A stretch of 64,000 nucleotides of DNA from Bacillus sp. BP-3 (GCF_028401955.1 NZ_JAQOTJ010000018.1:1-64000), one strand, 5' to 3'. Positions 35,702 through 44,070 are shown, counted from the stretch's first letter. The notes: generated from the letters alone by a model not told the origin. A program made the numbers and translations.

Positions 35702-35814
35702 CCTCATTCTATCTTTCAAGCAAATTGCTTGCAGGAAGTGGCACAGTATTCGCAAGCGAACCTGTTGCCGAGGTTTCACAGGGCCAGTCCCTCCACCTCT
35801 CTGGATACAATGAG
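35702..35814 (-). ncRNA. SAM-I riboswitch (S-box) aptamer
   Basis: The minus strand reads AGAGAGGTGGAGGGACTGGC, then CCTGTGAAACCTCGGCAACA, which are the conserved P2/J and P3 elements of the S-box. P1 is CTCATTGTATC paired with GATAGAATGAG (35702-35712). A perfect 28-bp palindrome (35668-35695) lies between aptamer and terminator. S-adenosylmethionine binding should cause termination. Confidence 0.95.
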
Positions 35815-35976
35815 TAAACATAATAAACAAGTTTTAAATTTTGTGTTGCTTCGATTATTCAAAATACTACCACTGAGATAAAAACATTGTCAATTAGGTT
35901 ATTAATATTTCAAATTTTCAGTTTAATAAAAAGCAAAGTCATCAAACATCTGCTTAATGACCTTAAATTCCTAAAA

Positions 35977-36786
35977 TTAAATTGCTTTTCCACTAGCTTT
36001 TTTATTTGTTGCTTCAATTGCCTCTTGTATCATGTTCATAAAATTATTTTCATATAATACTTTCAAACCTGCTGCAGTTGCGCCGCCGGGTGTTGTCACT
36101 TGTTCACGAAGCATAGCAGGATTATTTTCACTTTCTAGCATAGAAGCAGACCCCGTAATCATTTTAATTACGAGATGCTTTGCAGTTATCTCATCGATAC
36201 CATACCGTTTTGTTGCTTCAATTAAGCTCTCGGCAAAATAGTAGAGAAAGGCAGGAGCACTTCCTGTGACAGCTGTTAGTTGATGAATTTCTTCTTCTGT
36301 ACATAATTGTGCGTCTCCAATACCTTTTACGAGCATTTGCAAAATTTCAAGATGTTCTTTGCTTACAAAAGAGCCTGCTGTGTATAAAGAAATGGATTTC
36401 CCGATTGTAGCAGCTGTATTTGGCATAATCCAAGCAACGGCAGCACCTTTAGGAAGCTTTGGTTCTAAATAAGAAGGTCCAATACCAGCTGCAACTGTTA
36501 CAATAAACTGATTGCTGACAAGTGGAGAGAGTTCAGTTAACAGTTGTTCATGTGCTTCTGGAGGCATTGCTAATACGATAACATCAACATCTGCCGCATA
36601 TTGTTTCCAATCTGTTGTTGTAGAAACAGCATACTTTTCACGCAACTCTGTAAGCCTTTCTTGATTTCGTTGATTGGATACGACAATCTCAGCAATGTGC
36701 TCTTTACTTGTATGAAGAAGCCCAGCAAAAAGGGCTTCAGCCATACGACCTGCACCAATAAACAGCACTTTTTGTTTCTTTTGCAT
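35977..36786 (-). CDS. proC: pyrroline-5-carboxylate reductase
   Basis: P5C reductase (269 aa), the last step of proline synthesis. N-terminal Rossmann motif VLFIGAGRMAEAL, IMPNTAATIG near 123, TAVTGSAPAF near 168 and the P5CR signature TTPGGATAAGLKVL near 233. The ATG at 36786 follows GGAAGGATC. Bacillus species carry several proC/proI/proG paralogues, and which one this is cannot be told. 35831-35976 downstream is empty. Confidence 0.92.
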   Translation of the reverse strand: MQKKQKVLFIGAGRMAEALFAGLLHTSKEHIAEIVVSNQRNQERLTELREKYAVSTTTDWKQYAADVDVIVLAMPPEAHEQLLTELSPLVSNQFIVTVAAGIGPSYLEPKLPKGAAVAWIMPNTAATIGKSISLYTAGSFVSKEHLEILQMLVKGIGDAQLCTEEEIHQLTAVTGSAPAFLYYFAESLIEATKRYGIDEITAKHLVIKMITGSASMLESENNPAMLREQVTTPGGATAAGLKVLYENNFMNMIQEAIEATNKKASGKAI

Positions 36787-36871
36787 ATTTTTTGATCCTT
36801 CCTGTAGGAAATGTATTGCTAAAACGATAACATTGATAAAAGAGAATTGTAAAAAGAAAAGGCTTGTATAC

Positions 36872-36916
36872 AAAAAAATCCTAGTTTCAGAAAGTAGTAT
36901 TTCCGAAACTAGGATA
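36872..36916 (-). terminator. terminator of the sugar-uptake gene (minus)
   Basis: ATCCTAGTTTC/GAAACTAGGAT stem followed on the minus strand by seven T. Confidence 0.88.
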
Positions 36917-36921
36917 TATCA

Positions 36922-37773
36922 TTAAGCTTTTGCCAAACCAAGTAGAACAGCCCCGCCAATAATTAAAGCACTACCAAGCGCGATAAATACCATTTGACGT
37001 TTTGTTTTCTTTTCACCTAAGAAGACAATTGCACCAAACGTTGAGATGACAATCCCTGTTTGAGATAATGAGAAGCTTGTTGCAACACCAACTCGTGGTA
37101 AGGAAAGAAGTAAGAATAAGTTTCCTGTTCCCCAAAGTAGACCAGATACGATATTACGAATTGCATATTTGTTAAATGGCTTATGCTTAAATGTCAGTAT
37201 AACTGCTCCAACAAACATACCAACTGCTTGCGGTAAAATAGCCGCCCAGCCATCAATGTTGTACCAACGAATAATAATTACATACCCAAAATAACCGAAA
37301 GTTGAAACAATTAAAGTGAGTAACCCTTTTTTCAATTGTCCTGGTGGTTGTGCATTTTCTTTATCATCTAAAGAAGTAAATACAACACCGATTACGATGA
37401 AAAGAATTGCAATCGTTCCCATAATAATTGTAGTAGTAGTTGTCCACTCGTGAAATGCAATAACCCCAAAGATAGAAGTAGCTACAAGCTGCATACCTGT
37501 TGAAATGGTAACAGTTGTTGAGACGCCTATTGATTGAACAGTTTTTAATTGATTGACTTGTCCTAAAGCCCAAAATAAACCAGAAATAAAGCCAACAATT
37601 AATATAGTTAAAGATAGTGCCGGTGTTGTAAATGCATACATAATTGTTGCGAAGAATAGAGCACCAATTGTCATACCGACCGTTTGGCTATATGCACCGC
37701 CACCCATTTTTACACTTACTAATAAAACGTTTCCCCATGCTAATGCAGGAAGAAGTGCTAATAAAATGTCCAT
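36922..37773 (-). CDS. glcU: GRP family sugar transporter (GlcU-type)
   Basis: This 283-aa protein has ten membrane helices and the two-repeat DMT-like layout. It starts MDILLALLPALAWGNVLL and contains SGLFWALGQVNQ and GLLWGTGNLFLLLS, as in glucose/ribose uptake proteins GlcU/RbsU. The substrate is inferred from the family. The upstream region 37774-38122 holds no gene. An AAACGCGTTT core near 37905 is cre-like but imperfect. Confidence 0.88.
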   Translation of the reverse strand: MDILLALLPALAWGNVLLVSVKMGGGAYSQTVGMTIGALFFATIMYAFTTPALSLTILIVGFISGLFWALGQVNQLKTVQSIGVSTTVTISTGMQLVATSIFGVIAFHEWTTTTTIIMGTIAILFIVIGVVFTSLDDKENAQPPGQLKKGLLTLIVSTFGYFGYVIIIRWYNIDGWAAILPQAVGMFVGAVILTFKHKPFNKYAIRNIVSGLLWGTGNLFLLLSLPRVGVATSFSLSQTGIVISTFGAIVFLGEKKTKRQMVFIALGSALIIGGAVLLGLAKA

Positions 37774-38122
37774 TACAAGACTCCCTTCTTGTTATAGCAA
37801 TAAAATATATGTAGTTCTAATGATTGGTAATTTTCCACTTAAGAAGTGATCGTTAAAACGATGAAGTAGTGATGTTTATAAGGAGAACGCAGTCATTATA
37901 TAAACGCGTTTTCATATCTCCTTTTTTGGCACCTTCATATAATAACAGGAAAGAGTCTTTTTTAGAAAGTAAATTCAAATAGAATGTATATTTCTATGAA
38001 TATGAAAATTGTAATAGTTTATGTGGAAATTTGAAGATATAATACATTATAATAATTTGGATTTTTTATCCATTTAAATTGATGTAGTAGGGGGAAAATA
38101 GAATATAAAGGGGATGTAAGCT

Positions 38123-38665
38123 GTGGAAGGTTATGTATTGCAAGAACAGAAAACAAATAAGATTCAAGTGGTAAGAGCAGATATAAGTCATGTCGAAGGG
38201 ATTGCCAAGGTTTGTACAGATGGATGGCTAGCAACATATGAAGGTTTGCATAGTCAGGAATATATTGATCGTGTCATTGAAGAATACTATAATCATGAGC
38301 GTATTCATAAAGAAGTACTGACGAATAAGGAAAATTGGTATGGATGGTTCGTCGCATTGGAAAACGAGAAAGTTGTTGGAGCAATTGGGGGAGGCACAAC
38401 AGGTGAAAAGTGTGGAGAAATCTTTGTCCTATATTTAGATCCGAATCGAAGAAGAGAAGGAATCGGGACATTGTTGGTAGATTATTTTACAGAAATTCAA
38501 AAAGAAAAGGGGATTGTAGAGCAGTGGGTGTCGGTTGCCGAGGGGAATGAAAAAGGAATTCCCTTTTATGAAGCAAAAGGATTTGTAAAACAATCTGAAC
38601 GCCCGAGTCAGGGAAGTACAGAAGAAGAACCGTCTGTAGCTTACCGGTATTGCCGAAATATATAG
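38123..38665 (+). CDS. GNAT family N-acetyltransferase
   Basis: This 180-aa protein starts at GTG after AAGGGGATG. It has IQVVRADISHVEGIAKV at the N-terminus, then the acetyl-CoA-binding motif LDPNRRREGIGTLLVDYF near 110 and FYEAKGFV near 150. Substrate unknown. Confidence 0.9.
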   Translation: MEGYVLQEQKTNKIQVVRADISHVEGIAKVCTDGWLATYEGLHSQEYIDRVIEEYYNHERIHKEVLTNKENWYGWFVALENEKVVGAIGGGTTGEKCGEIFVLYLDPNRRREGIGTLLVDYFTEIQKEKGIVEQWVSVAEGNEKGIPFYEAKGFVKQSERPSQGSTEEEPSVAYRYCRNI

Positions 38666-38666
38666 C

Positions 38667-38696
38667 AAAATAGCCTCTGCTAAAGAGGCTATTTTA
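38667..38696. terminator. bidirectional terminator
   Basis: AAAATAGCCTC/GAGGCTATTTT stem between convergent genes. Confidence 0.85.
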
Positions 38697-39177
38697 CATT
38701 TGCATGTTCCTTTTGTTCGTAGTGCACAATCTGATTATTGTGGAAAATAGAAGTATGGTCATATACGCCTTCTTCTTGTAAAACCGTGGGTAAAAAGTGC
38801 TTTGTTAAAGTGTTTGTTCCTCTATTTTCTTTAGATAAAATCCAAGAAATGTGTTTCCAGTCTAAAATTCCTTCAGCTACTTTTTTCGGAGTGTGATAAG
38901 AAATATGAGCTGGGAAGGTAGCGGTAAAAAGGTACAATCCACTGGAATTTGTATTGTCAGTTGTCCATGATAATGTTCCTTTATACATGACTTCTTTCTC
39001 CGTTAAATGTAGTCCTGTCTCTTCCTCAATCTCACGTAGAATGCATGCCATTGGCGTTTCCGTTTCTATCATTTTTCCACCAACACCATTCCACAAGCCT
39101 TGTAGCGGTGCTTTTTCCCGATTTAGCATTAGTATTTCATCGCCGTTTCGGATAAAACAAAGTGTTTGGTTATACAT
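38689..39177 (-). CDS. NUDIX hydrolase (MutT-like)
   Basis: This 162-aa protein has the complete Nudix box split as GGKMIETETPMACILR and EIEEETGL (residues about 34-56). N-terminal LCFIRNGDEILMLNREK and GLWNGVGG suggest an 8-oxo-dGTP diphosphatase-like enzyme. It is flanked by its own terminator. Confidence 0.9.
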   Translation of the reverse strand: MYNQTLCFIRNGDEILMLNREKAPLQGLWNGVGGKMIETETPMACILREIEEETGLHLTEKEVMYKGTLSWTTDNTNSSGLYLFTATFPAHISYHTPKKVAEGILDWKHISWILSKENRGTNTLTKHFLPTVLQEEGVYDHTSIFHNNQIVHYEQKEHANVK

Positions 39178-39250
39178 ATAATTCCCCCTTATTTTCTATA
39201 ATTCTACATAAACGTCTAATTTCCATTTCATTTCGCGGGAAATAATATAA

Positions 39251-39281
39251 AAAACAGTAGCTTTGTCGAAAGCTACTGTTA
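39251..39281 (-). terminator. terminator of the modAB operon (minus)
   Basis: AACAGTAGCTTT/AAAGCTACTGTT stem followed by T6 on the minus strand. Confidence 0.88.
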
Positions 39282-39953
39282 GAAAGAAATTACCTTTTTA
39301 TTGATAAATTGAATGAGTAATAAAAAGACAATTGACATACCGACAGTTGTAAGAACGAGTGCCCAGGCAAGCGGCATGTTACTTGCATCAATTGCCATAT
39401 AAATTGCGGTTGGAATCGTTTGTGTTTTACCGGGAATATTACCAGCGAACATAAGCGTTGCACCAAATTCTCCTAGAGCGCGGACGAAACTTAAAATCAT
39501 TCCGCCTAATAGAGAAGGGAACGCGAGTGGTAATGTTACGTGTAAGAACACTTGCATTTCATTTGCTCCAAGATCTCTAGCTCCGTCTTCAATTTGTTCA
39601 TTGGCAATGATAAACCCTGTTTTTGCTGACTGGTACATAAGCGGAAATGCAACTACAGTTGCAGCAATCACAGCAGCCCAAGATGTAAACATAATCGATT
39701 GTTGAAACAAGGTTTCGATCCACTGACCGATGGGACTGTTTTTTCCAAAAATAATAATGAGGAAAAATCCAATTACTGTAGGCGGAAGTACCATCGGCAG
39801 TAGAAAAATGGTTTCTAATAAAATTTTATAGCGCTTCGAGGATCGAGCTAAAATACGCCCAATTATCGTTCCGAACACCATCACAATGATCGTAGAAAGT
39901 GCAGCAACTTTTAGTGAAAGAATGATAGGTGACCAAAATATATCAAATATCAT
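39279..39953 (-). CDS. modB: molybdate ABC transporter permease
   Basis: This 224-aa permease has five membrane segments and the ABC permease EAA loop (QIEDGARDLGANEMQVFLHV split) near 120-140. It lies 8 bp after modA. No modC ATPase gene is adjacent, as in the B. subtilis yvgKLM cluster. Confidence 0.92.
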   Translation of the reverse strand: MIFDIFWSPIILSLKVAALSTIIVMVFGTIIGRILARSSKRYKILLETIFLLPMVLPPTVIGFFLIIIFGKNSPIGQWIETLFQQSIMFTSWAAVIAATVVAFPLMYQSAKTGFIIANEQIEDGARDLGANEMQVFLHVTLPLAFPSLLGGMILSFVRALGEFGATLMFAGNIPGKTQTIPTAIYMAIDASNMPLAWALVLTTVGMSIVFLLLIQFINKKVISF

Positions 39954-39961
39954 AGCTACAA

Positions 39962-40768
39962 TTACAGCACTGTAAAACCATATTTTTTAAAGGTGGCTAT
40001 AGCGTCTTTAGACTGTAAATATTCATAAAAAGCAGTTGCCTCTTTTTTATGTTTCGTTGCTTTTACAATACCTAATGGATAACGGATTGGTTCGTGTGAA
40101 TTTGCCTGTGCTGTAGTAGCAATTTTTACTTTCTTTGAAATAAGGGCGTCTGTTTTATAAACAATCCCTGCATTAACGTTTCCTGTTTCTACGTATGTTA
40201 GTACTTGGCGCACATCTTTTGTGTATACGATTTTATTTTGAAGGTCGTTCCAAAGATTTAAATGAGTAAGCGCCTCTTTTGCGTATTTTCCAGCTGGAAC
40301 AGATTCAGGTGTACCTAATGCGATTTTTGTTACTTGCTCATCTTTTAACGATTTAAAACCTTTTAGATTACTATCTTTAGGAACAACTAATACTAGCTCA
40401 TTGCCGAGTAGATTTTTCCCTTCTTTCTGATCAATAAGTCCTTTCGTTACGAGCGTTTGAAATTTATCTTCTGCGGCAGAGAAGAATAAATCAACGGGAG
40501 CTCCTTGTTCAATTTGCTGTTGAAGCTTGCCAGAACCGTCGAAGTTAAATGAGAGCTTTATATTTGGTTCTTTCTTTTCATATTGTGTTTGAATCTCTTT
40601 TAATGCATCTTGTAAACTAGCTGCTGCAGAAATGGTAAGTTCAACTTTTTCTTCTTTAGCAGTGGTTTTTTCTTGTTTATTTGTGCCTGTACATCCCGTA
40701 CTGATTACGAGAAGGAGTGTGAATAAAATACTGCAAATAAAACGAAATATGTACTTGTTCATCTTCAT
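39962..40768 (-). CDS. modA: molybdate-binding lipoprotein
   Basis: This 268-aa substrate-binding protein has lipobox STGC, then LTISAAASLQDALKEI, FNFDGSGKLQQQIEQGAPVD and FFSAAED typical of ModA. ATG 40768 or 40762 (second Met) are both possible; GGGAG lies 4 or 10 nt upstream. Confidence 0.93.
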   Translation of the reverse strand: MKMNKYIFRFICSILFTLLLVISTGCTGTNKQEKTTAKEEKVELTISAAASLQDALKEIQTQYEKKEPNIKLSFNFDGSGKLQQQIEQGAPVDLFFSAAEDKFQTLVTKGLIDQKEGKNLLGNELVLVVPKDSNLKGFKSLKDEQVTKIALGTPESVPAGKYAKEALTHLNLWNDLQNKIVYTKDVRQVLTYVETGNVNAGIVYKTDALISKKVKIATTAQANSHEPIRYPLGIVKATKHKKEATAFYEYLQSKDAIATFKKYGFTVL

Positions 40769-40797
40769 TTCTCCCTTCTTTTATCCCGAGTTTAATT

Positions 40798-40839
40798 ATA
40801 ACTAAATATAATCAATTATAAATAGTTATATTTAGTTAT
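40798..40839. promoter_or_regulatory. perfect 14-bp inverted repeat in the modA/regulator divergent promoter
   Basis: ATAACTAAATATAA (40798-40811) and TTATATTTAGTTAT (40826-40839) are exact reverse complements with a 14-bp spacer. It lies 30 bp upstream of modA and 89 bp upstream of the divergent regulator, and is very likely the operator of that regulator. Confidence 0.8.
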
Positions 40840-40927
40840 GTTGTGATTTTTCTCACGATAGTGAAAATAAATAGAAGCAAAACTGCTATTTTTGTTACAA
40901 TGAAGGCAGAAAGCGAGGAATCGGTTT

Positions 40928-41857
40928 ATGGATCATCATTCCTACACAACAGAAGAAGTAGCGAAGCGTTTAAAAGTATCAAAATTAACGGTTTATGATT
41001 TGATTAAAAAAGGTGAATTACCCTCTTATCGAGTTGGTAGGCAAATGCGTGTTGATGCAAGTGATTTAGAGCAATATATTACAGAGATGAAAACAGGAAA
41101 AGTACAGGCAGTTTCTTTATCTATGCAAGTAATGAAGCCGCCTAGCAAATCTGATTCTTGTATTATTAGTGGACAAGATTTATCTTTGGATATGTTAACG
41201 AAACATTTAGAGAGTCGTTTGAAAGCTTCTAATATATTGCGGGCATATCAAGGGAGTTTGACAAGTTTGGTTCAGATGTATCAAGGAAAAGGAGACATTG
41301 TTAGTCTTCATTTGTTCGATGGGGATACGGGAGAATACAACATTCCGTATGTAAAACGAATTTTAGTCGGACAGCCTTGTGTTGTTATGAATTTATTATC
41401 AAGAACATCAGGTTTTTATGTACAAAAGGGAAATCCGAAACAAGTGCAGACATGGAATGATTTATGTAATACATCCATTCAATTTGTAAATAGGGAAAGA
41501 GGATCAGGTATTCGTGTTCTTGTCGATGAACAATTGCGTATAAATGGAATATCGAAAATGGACATTTGTGGCTATGAGTGGGAAGAATCAAATCATATTG
41601 GTGTTGCTTCTCAAGTTGCAAATGGAAAAGCAGATGTAGGAGTAGGGACGGAAAAAGTAGCGCAAATTGTAAATATAGATTTTGTTCCGCTTATACAAGA
41701 ACGTTATGATTTAGTAATTTTAAAAACAGAAGAAAACATTGAGTTGATTAAAACAGTAAAAGAGGTATTACTGTCTCCTGAATTTCAAAATGAACTGCGT
41801 GCTATTGGTGGTTATGAGATAAGTAAAACGGGTCAAATTATATATGAAACAAATTAA
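40928..41857 (+). CDS. one-component regulator: excisionase-like HTH plus molybdate-binding-like domain (YvgK type)
   Basis: This 309-aa protein has an N-terminal MerR/excisionase-type helix-turn-helix (YTTEEVAKRLKVSKLTVYDL) over residues 5-50. A periplasmic-binding-protein-like domain follows from about 85 (DLSLDMLTKHLESR, GDIVSLHLFDGDTGEYN, RERGSGIRVLVDEQL). This arrangement is the YvgK family found beside modAB. Divergent transcription from modA and the shared palindrome indicate a molybdate-responsive regulator. Confidence 0.9.
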   Translation: MDHHSYTTEEVAKRLKVSKLTVYDLIKKGELPSYRVGRQMRVDASDLEQYITEMKTGKVQAVSLSMQVMKPPSKSDSCIISGQDLSLDMLTKHLESRLKASNILRAYQGSLTSLVQMYQGKGDIVSLHLFDGDTGEYNIPYVKRILVGQPCVVMNLLSRTSGFYVQKGNPKQVQTWNDLCNTSIQFVNRERGSGIRVLVDEQLRINGISKMDICGYEWEESNHIGVASQVANGKADVGVGTEKVAQIVNIDFVPLIQERYDLVILKTEENIELIKTVKEVLLSPEFQNELRAIGGYEISKTGQIIYETN

Positions 41858-41893
41858 AAAGTGCTGCTTGTAGAATTACAAGCAGCACTTTTA
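41857..41893 (+). terminator. terminator of the mod regulator gene
   Basis: AAAAGTGCTGCTTGTA/TACAAGCAGCACTTTT, a perfect 16-bp stem. Confidence 0.9.
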
Positions 41894-41915
41894 ATATAAA
41901 GGGGGGAGTGGATTT

Positions 41916-42020
41916 TCATACAAGGACATGTGCAAGTGCATAAATAACTACTGTAAGAAGAGCTGCACCGCTTACAAGTCCCATGTAATCAAATTTGTTA
42001 AAACTAATTTGGTTTTCCAT
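41916..42020 (-). CDS. micropeptide 1: 34-aa single-helix membrane peptide
   Basis: The frame has N-terminus MENQISFNKFDYMGLVSG and a hydrophobic helix ALLTVVIYALAHVLV. AAGGAGAGATTATA precedes the ATG. The leader and first 15 codons are almost identical at DNA level to micropeptide 2 (43293-43397), so they are paralogues under selection. Its promoter has TATACT at 42164-42169 on the minus strand and the repeat operator at 42190-42228. Function unknown. Confidence 0.7.
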   Translation of the reverse strand: MENQISFNKFDYMGLVSGAALLTVVIYALAHVLV

Positions 42021-42163
42021 TATAATCTCTCCTTACTTATGTAATGCAGTACAACAACTTTTTTATCGATAAGGGGGATAACACGAGTCGCATCGTAGTT
42101 GCGACCCTTGTTTAGTATGTGAGTGCCTTTTCGCTGTGTTTTTGTTGTCCTGTTTCTGTTTTT

Positions 42164-42228
42164 AGTATATGGCAGGTGAAAGGGAGTAACTATCGAATTA
42201 GCTTACAGTAGGATTACAGTTTTGTAAG
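42164..42228 (-). promoter_or_regulatory. micropeptide promoter/operator A
   Basis: Reading the minus strand: TTACA-N4-TGTAA (42227 to 42214), then a second TGTAA 11 bp on (42207-42203), then GCTAATTCGATAG, then -10 TATACT (42169-42164). The distance from the last TGTAA to the -10 is the same (33 intervening bp) at all five promoters of this type. Confidence 0.75.
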
Positions 42229-42343
42229 AAAAGATTTTGAAAATTGTCACTTAATTTTATTACCAACTATTAATACTTAGTGTTATAATTAATGATAAAT
42301 AATACAGTTATAAAAAATTAAATTGTAGAGGGGAACAGATCGA

Positions 42344-42955
42344 ATGTATACATTCATTGTAAGGGTGTTGAAATATATATTTAAAACATTTGGAAAAGTA
42401 GAAGTATATGGAAAAGAAAAATTACCGCAAAGCGGAGCATATGTAGTAGCTTGTACTCATAGAAGTTGGATGGATGTTGTCATGTTAGCGACGGGAATGT
42501 TACCAACGAAAATTTACTATATGGCTAAAAAGGAATTGTTTGAAAGTAAATTTGGGAATTGGTTTTTTAATGGGGTAAATGCGTTTCCGGTTGATCGTGC
42601 AAATCCAGGACCGAGTACGCTGAAAATTCCATCTAGGTTATTAAAAGAAGGAAAAGTTGTGGGGATTTTTCCGAGCGGAACGAGATCGGCAGAAGCGACT
42701 TCCCTGAAAGCTGGTGCTGTTACAATTGCCTTTCGTTCTAATGTTCCGTTAGTTCCGGCTGCATACGTTGGACCTAGCAGTTTAAAAGAATTGTTTCGTG
42801 GAAAAAAGGCGCAATTAATTTTTGGTGATCCGATTCAAGTGGAGCAGTCAGCGCAAATGGATCGTAAAGAAGTGATGCGATTGATGACAGAAAAATTAAA
42901 TGAGACGTTTACACAGTTAAAGGAAACGTTGCAAGAAGATAAAGTGAAACTTTAA
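42344..42955 (+). CDS. plsC: 1-acyl-sn-glycerol-3-phosphate acyltransferase
   Basis: PlsC (203 aa) adds the second acyl chain in phosphatidic acid synthesis. It has the acyltransferase motif HRSWMD near 39, FPVDRANPGPST near 83, FPSGTRS near 108 and VPAAYVGPS near 140. An N-terminal membrane segment is present. The final codons coincide with the AAGTGAAACTT terminus of a bcr-type repeat, so the C-terminal KVKL is repeat-encoded. Confidence 0.93.
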   Translation: MYTFIVRVLKYIFKTFGKVEVYGKEKLPQSGAYVVACTHRSWMDVVMLATGMLPTKIYYMAKKELFESKFGNWFFNGVNAFPVDRANPGPSTLKIPSRLLKEGKVVGIFPSGTRSAEATSLKAGAVTIAFRSNVPLVPAAYVGPSSLKELFRGKKAQLIFGDPIQVEQSAQMDRKEVMRLMTEKLNETFTQLKETLQEDKVKL

Positions 42956-43206
42956 TCAGTGGGGGGCTTCATCACCCGCTGATTACTAGCCCTCACCAAT
43001 CGGGCGCATGCCAGCAGTTTATCTCCCGCCTAACTTCTTAAGAAAAGCGGAAGCGGCTCGCTCAGAATCGCAGGACGCCCACGCACCCGACAGAGAGGCG
43101 CTTTTTGCTTCGTATGAGGGGGCGAAACTCTAGCCGCTAGAGCTGGACAATGCTTTCGCTTAGCTTTGAGGTGGAAGTATTACTGCCCGCGAATAACGGG
43201 ATAGAA
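42943..43206. repeat. long bcr-type repeat abutting plsC
   Basis: It begins AAAGTGAAACTTTAATCAG inside the plsC stop region and ends TACTGCCCGCGAATAACGGGATA. It carries the bcr parts (CAATCGGGC, CCGCCTAACTTCTTAAG) but also a GC-rich central insert (about 43045-43170) absent from the 23995 copy. Confidence 0.75.
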
Positions 43207-43227
43207 GAGCATAATGGTAACAGGAAA

Positions 43228-43255
43228 AGACGACCTGGCATAGAAGGTCGTCTTT
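43228..43255 (+). terminator. hairpin downstream of plsC and the bcr repeat
   Basis: AAGACGACCT..AGGTCGTCTT stem followed by TTC. It probably ends read-through transcripts from plsC. Confidence 0.65.
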
Positions 43256-43292
43256 TCAAATTTATCTATATAAGGGTAAAGGGGACACAAAA

Positions 43293-43397
43293 TTATATAA
43301 GAATTACTGTGGCAACGTAAATGAATGCTGTAAGAAGAGCCGCACTACTGGCAAGTTGAGCATAATCAAATTTGTTAAAAGTAATTTGGTTCTCCAC
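43293..43397 (-). CDS. micropeptide 2: 34-aa single-helix membrane peptide, GTG start
   Basis: It starts at GTG with the same AAGGAGAGATTATA leader as micropeptide 1 and has N-terminus ENQITFNKFDYAQLASSAA followed by LLTAFIYVATVILI. A hairpin (CCTGTTTC/GAAACAGG, 43411-43434) lies just before the Shine-Dalgarno. The promoter is -10 TACAAT (43471-43476, minus) under operator B, shared with divergent yxeA. Confidence 0.7.
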   Translation of the reverse strand: MENQITFNKFDYAQLASSAALLTAFIYVATVILI

Positions 43398-43409
43398 TAT
43401 AATCTCTCC

Positions 43410-43443
43410 TTACCTGTTTCATGTAGTAGAAACAGGTTTTTTT
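43410..43443 (+). terminator. plus-strand terminator antisense to the micropeptide 2 leader
   Basis: CCTGTTTC ATGTAGTA GAAACAGG followed by seven T on the plus strand. On the minus strand the same hairpin sits just before the micropeptide 2 RBS. Confidence 0.65.
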
Positions 43444-43470
43444 ATTTGTTGCTGTCCTGTTTCTGATTTC

Positions 43471-43584
43471 ATTGTACGAAATCAGGGCCGTTTGAACCAT
43501 CGAGTTAGCTTACAGAAAGCTTACATTTTTGTAAGAGAAGTGTAAGGCAGTTCAATGGCATGTGTAACCTTTCTTTTTTAAACT
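43471..43584. promoter_or_regulatory. divergent promoter/operator B (micropeptide 2 and yxeA)
   Basis: Half-sites TTACA at 43510 and 43521, then TGTAA at 43530 and 43541: 11-bp steps on both sides of a 4-bp centre, so the site is symmetric and serves both directions. On each side the last half-site is 33 bp from a -10: TACAAT (43476-43471) on minus and TAAACT (43579-43584) on plus. Confidence 0.8.
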
Positions 43585-43625
43585 GAAAGAAGGGTTACGT
43601 ATAAAATGCAAGGGAGGAAACCAAA

Positions 43626-43991
43626 ATGGAAAGAATACGGAAACGTGTATTTTGGGGGGGACTTGCTAGTATTGCTATCGTTGTCTTACTATTACCAACA
43701 AAGCTCGGTCCAGTAATTGATAGATATAATCCGTTTTATCAAACGAAAGCGTATTATACAGTTGTAAAAGGTATTGGTCAACATATTGGAGATGGCTGGT
43801 ATGAATATGAGTTTATTGGATATGATGAAGATGGACGGGAACAGAAGATTACAAAAACGATTCAGAAAATGTTAAAACAAAATGAACCGTTAGAAATCAT
43901 TGCAAAAGGCCGTTATGCTGAGAGATTAGTTGAAATAGATAAAGAAGATATTCCATTCAATGTGAGAGGAAAGCTTTTAACAATACAATAG
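43626..43991 (+). CDS. yxeA: YxeA family (DUF1093) secreted protein
   Basis: This 121-aa protein has an N-terminal membrane/signal segment (about 8-25), then YNPFYQTKAYYTVV and the family's YEYEFIGYDEDGREQKIT. GGGAGGAAACC precedes the ATG. In B. subtilis yxeA is part of the peptide-antibiotic-responsive yxd operon. Here it shares an operator with the micropeptides. Confidence 0.88.
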   Translation: MERIRKRVFWGGLASIAIVVLLLPTKLGPVIDRYNPFYQTKAYYTVVKGIGQHIGDGWYEYEFIGYDEDGREQKITKTIQKMLKQNEPLEIIAKGRYAERLVEIDKEDIPFNVRGKLLTIQ

Positions 43992-44000
43992 AAAGACGTA

Positions 44001-44064
44001 TGACAATATTGTAAGGTACGTGTAATGTAATTCGATAGTTGCGGTCGCGAGTATGACCTATAAT
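44001..44064 (+). promoter_or_regulatory. promoter/operator D
   Basis: TGACA-N4-TGTAA (44001-44014), TGTAA 11 bp later (44021-44025), then TGTAATTCGATAG, then -10 TATAAT (44059-44064). The architecture is identical to operators A-C. Confidence 0.75.
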
Positions 44065-44070
44065 AAAAGC

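Noticed and set aside
35570-35830. In-frame 87-codon extension of the OppA-type protein
   Set aside because: The extension runs through the S-box riboswitch and its terminator. A good RBS and lipoprotein signal start at 35569.
37895-37915. cre site upstream of glcU
   Set aside because: The AAACGCGTTT core is palindromic, but the flanking TG...CA positions fail the consensus.
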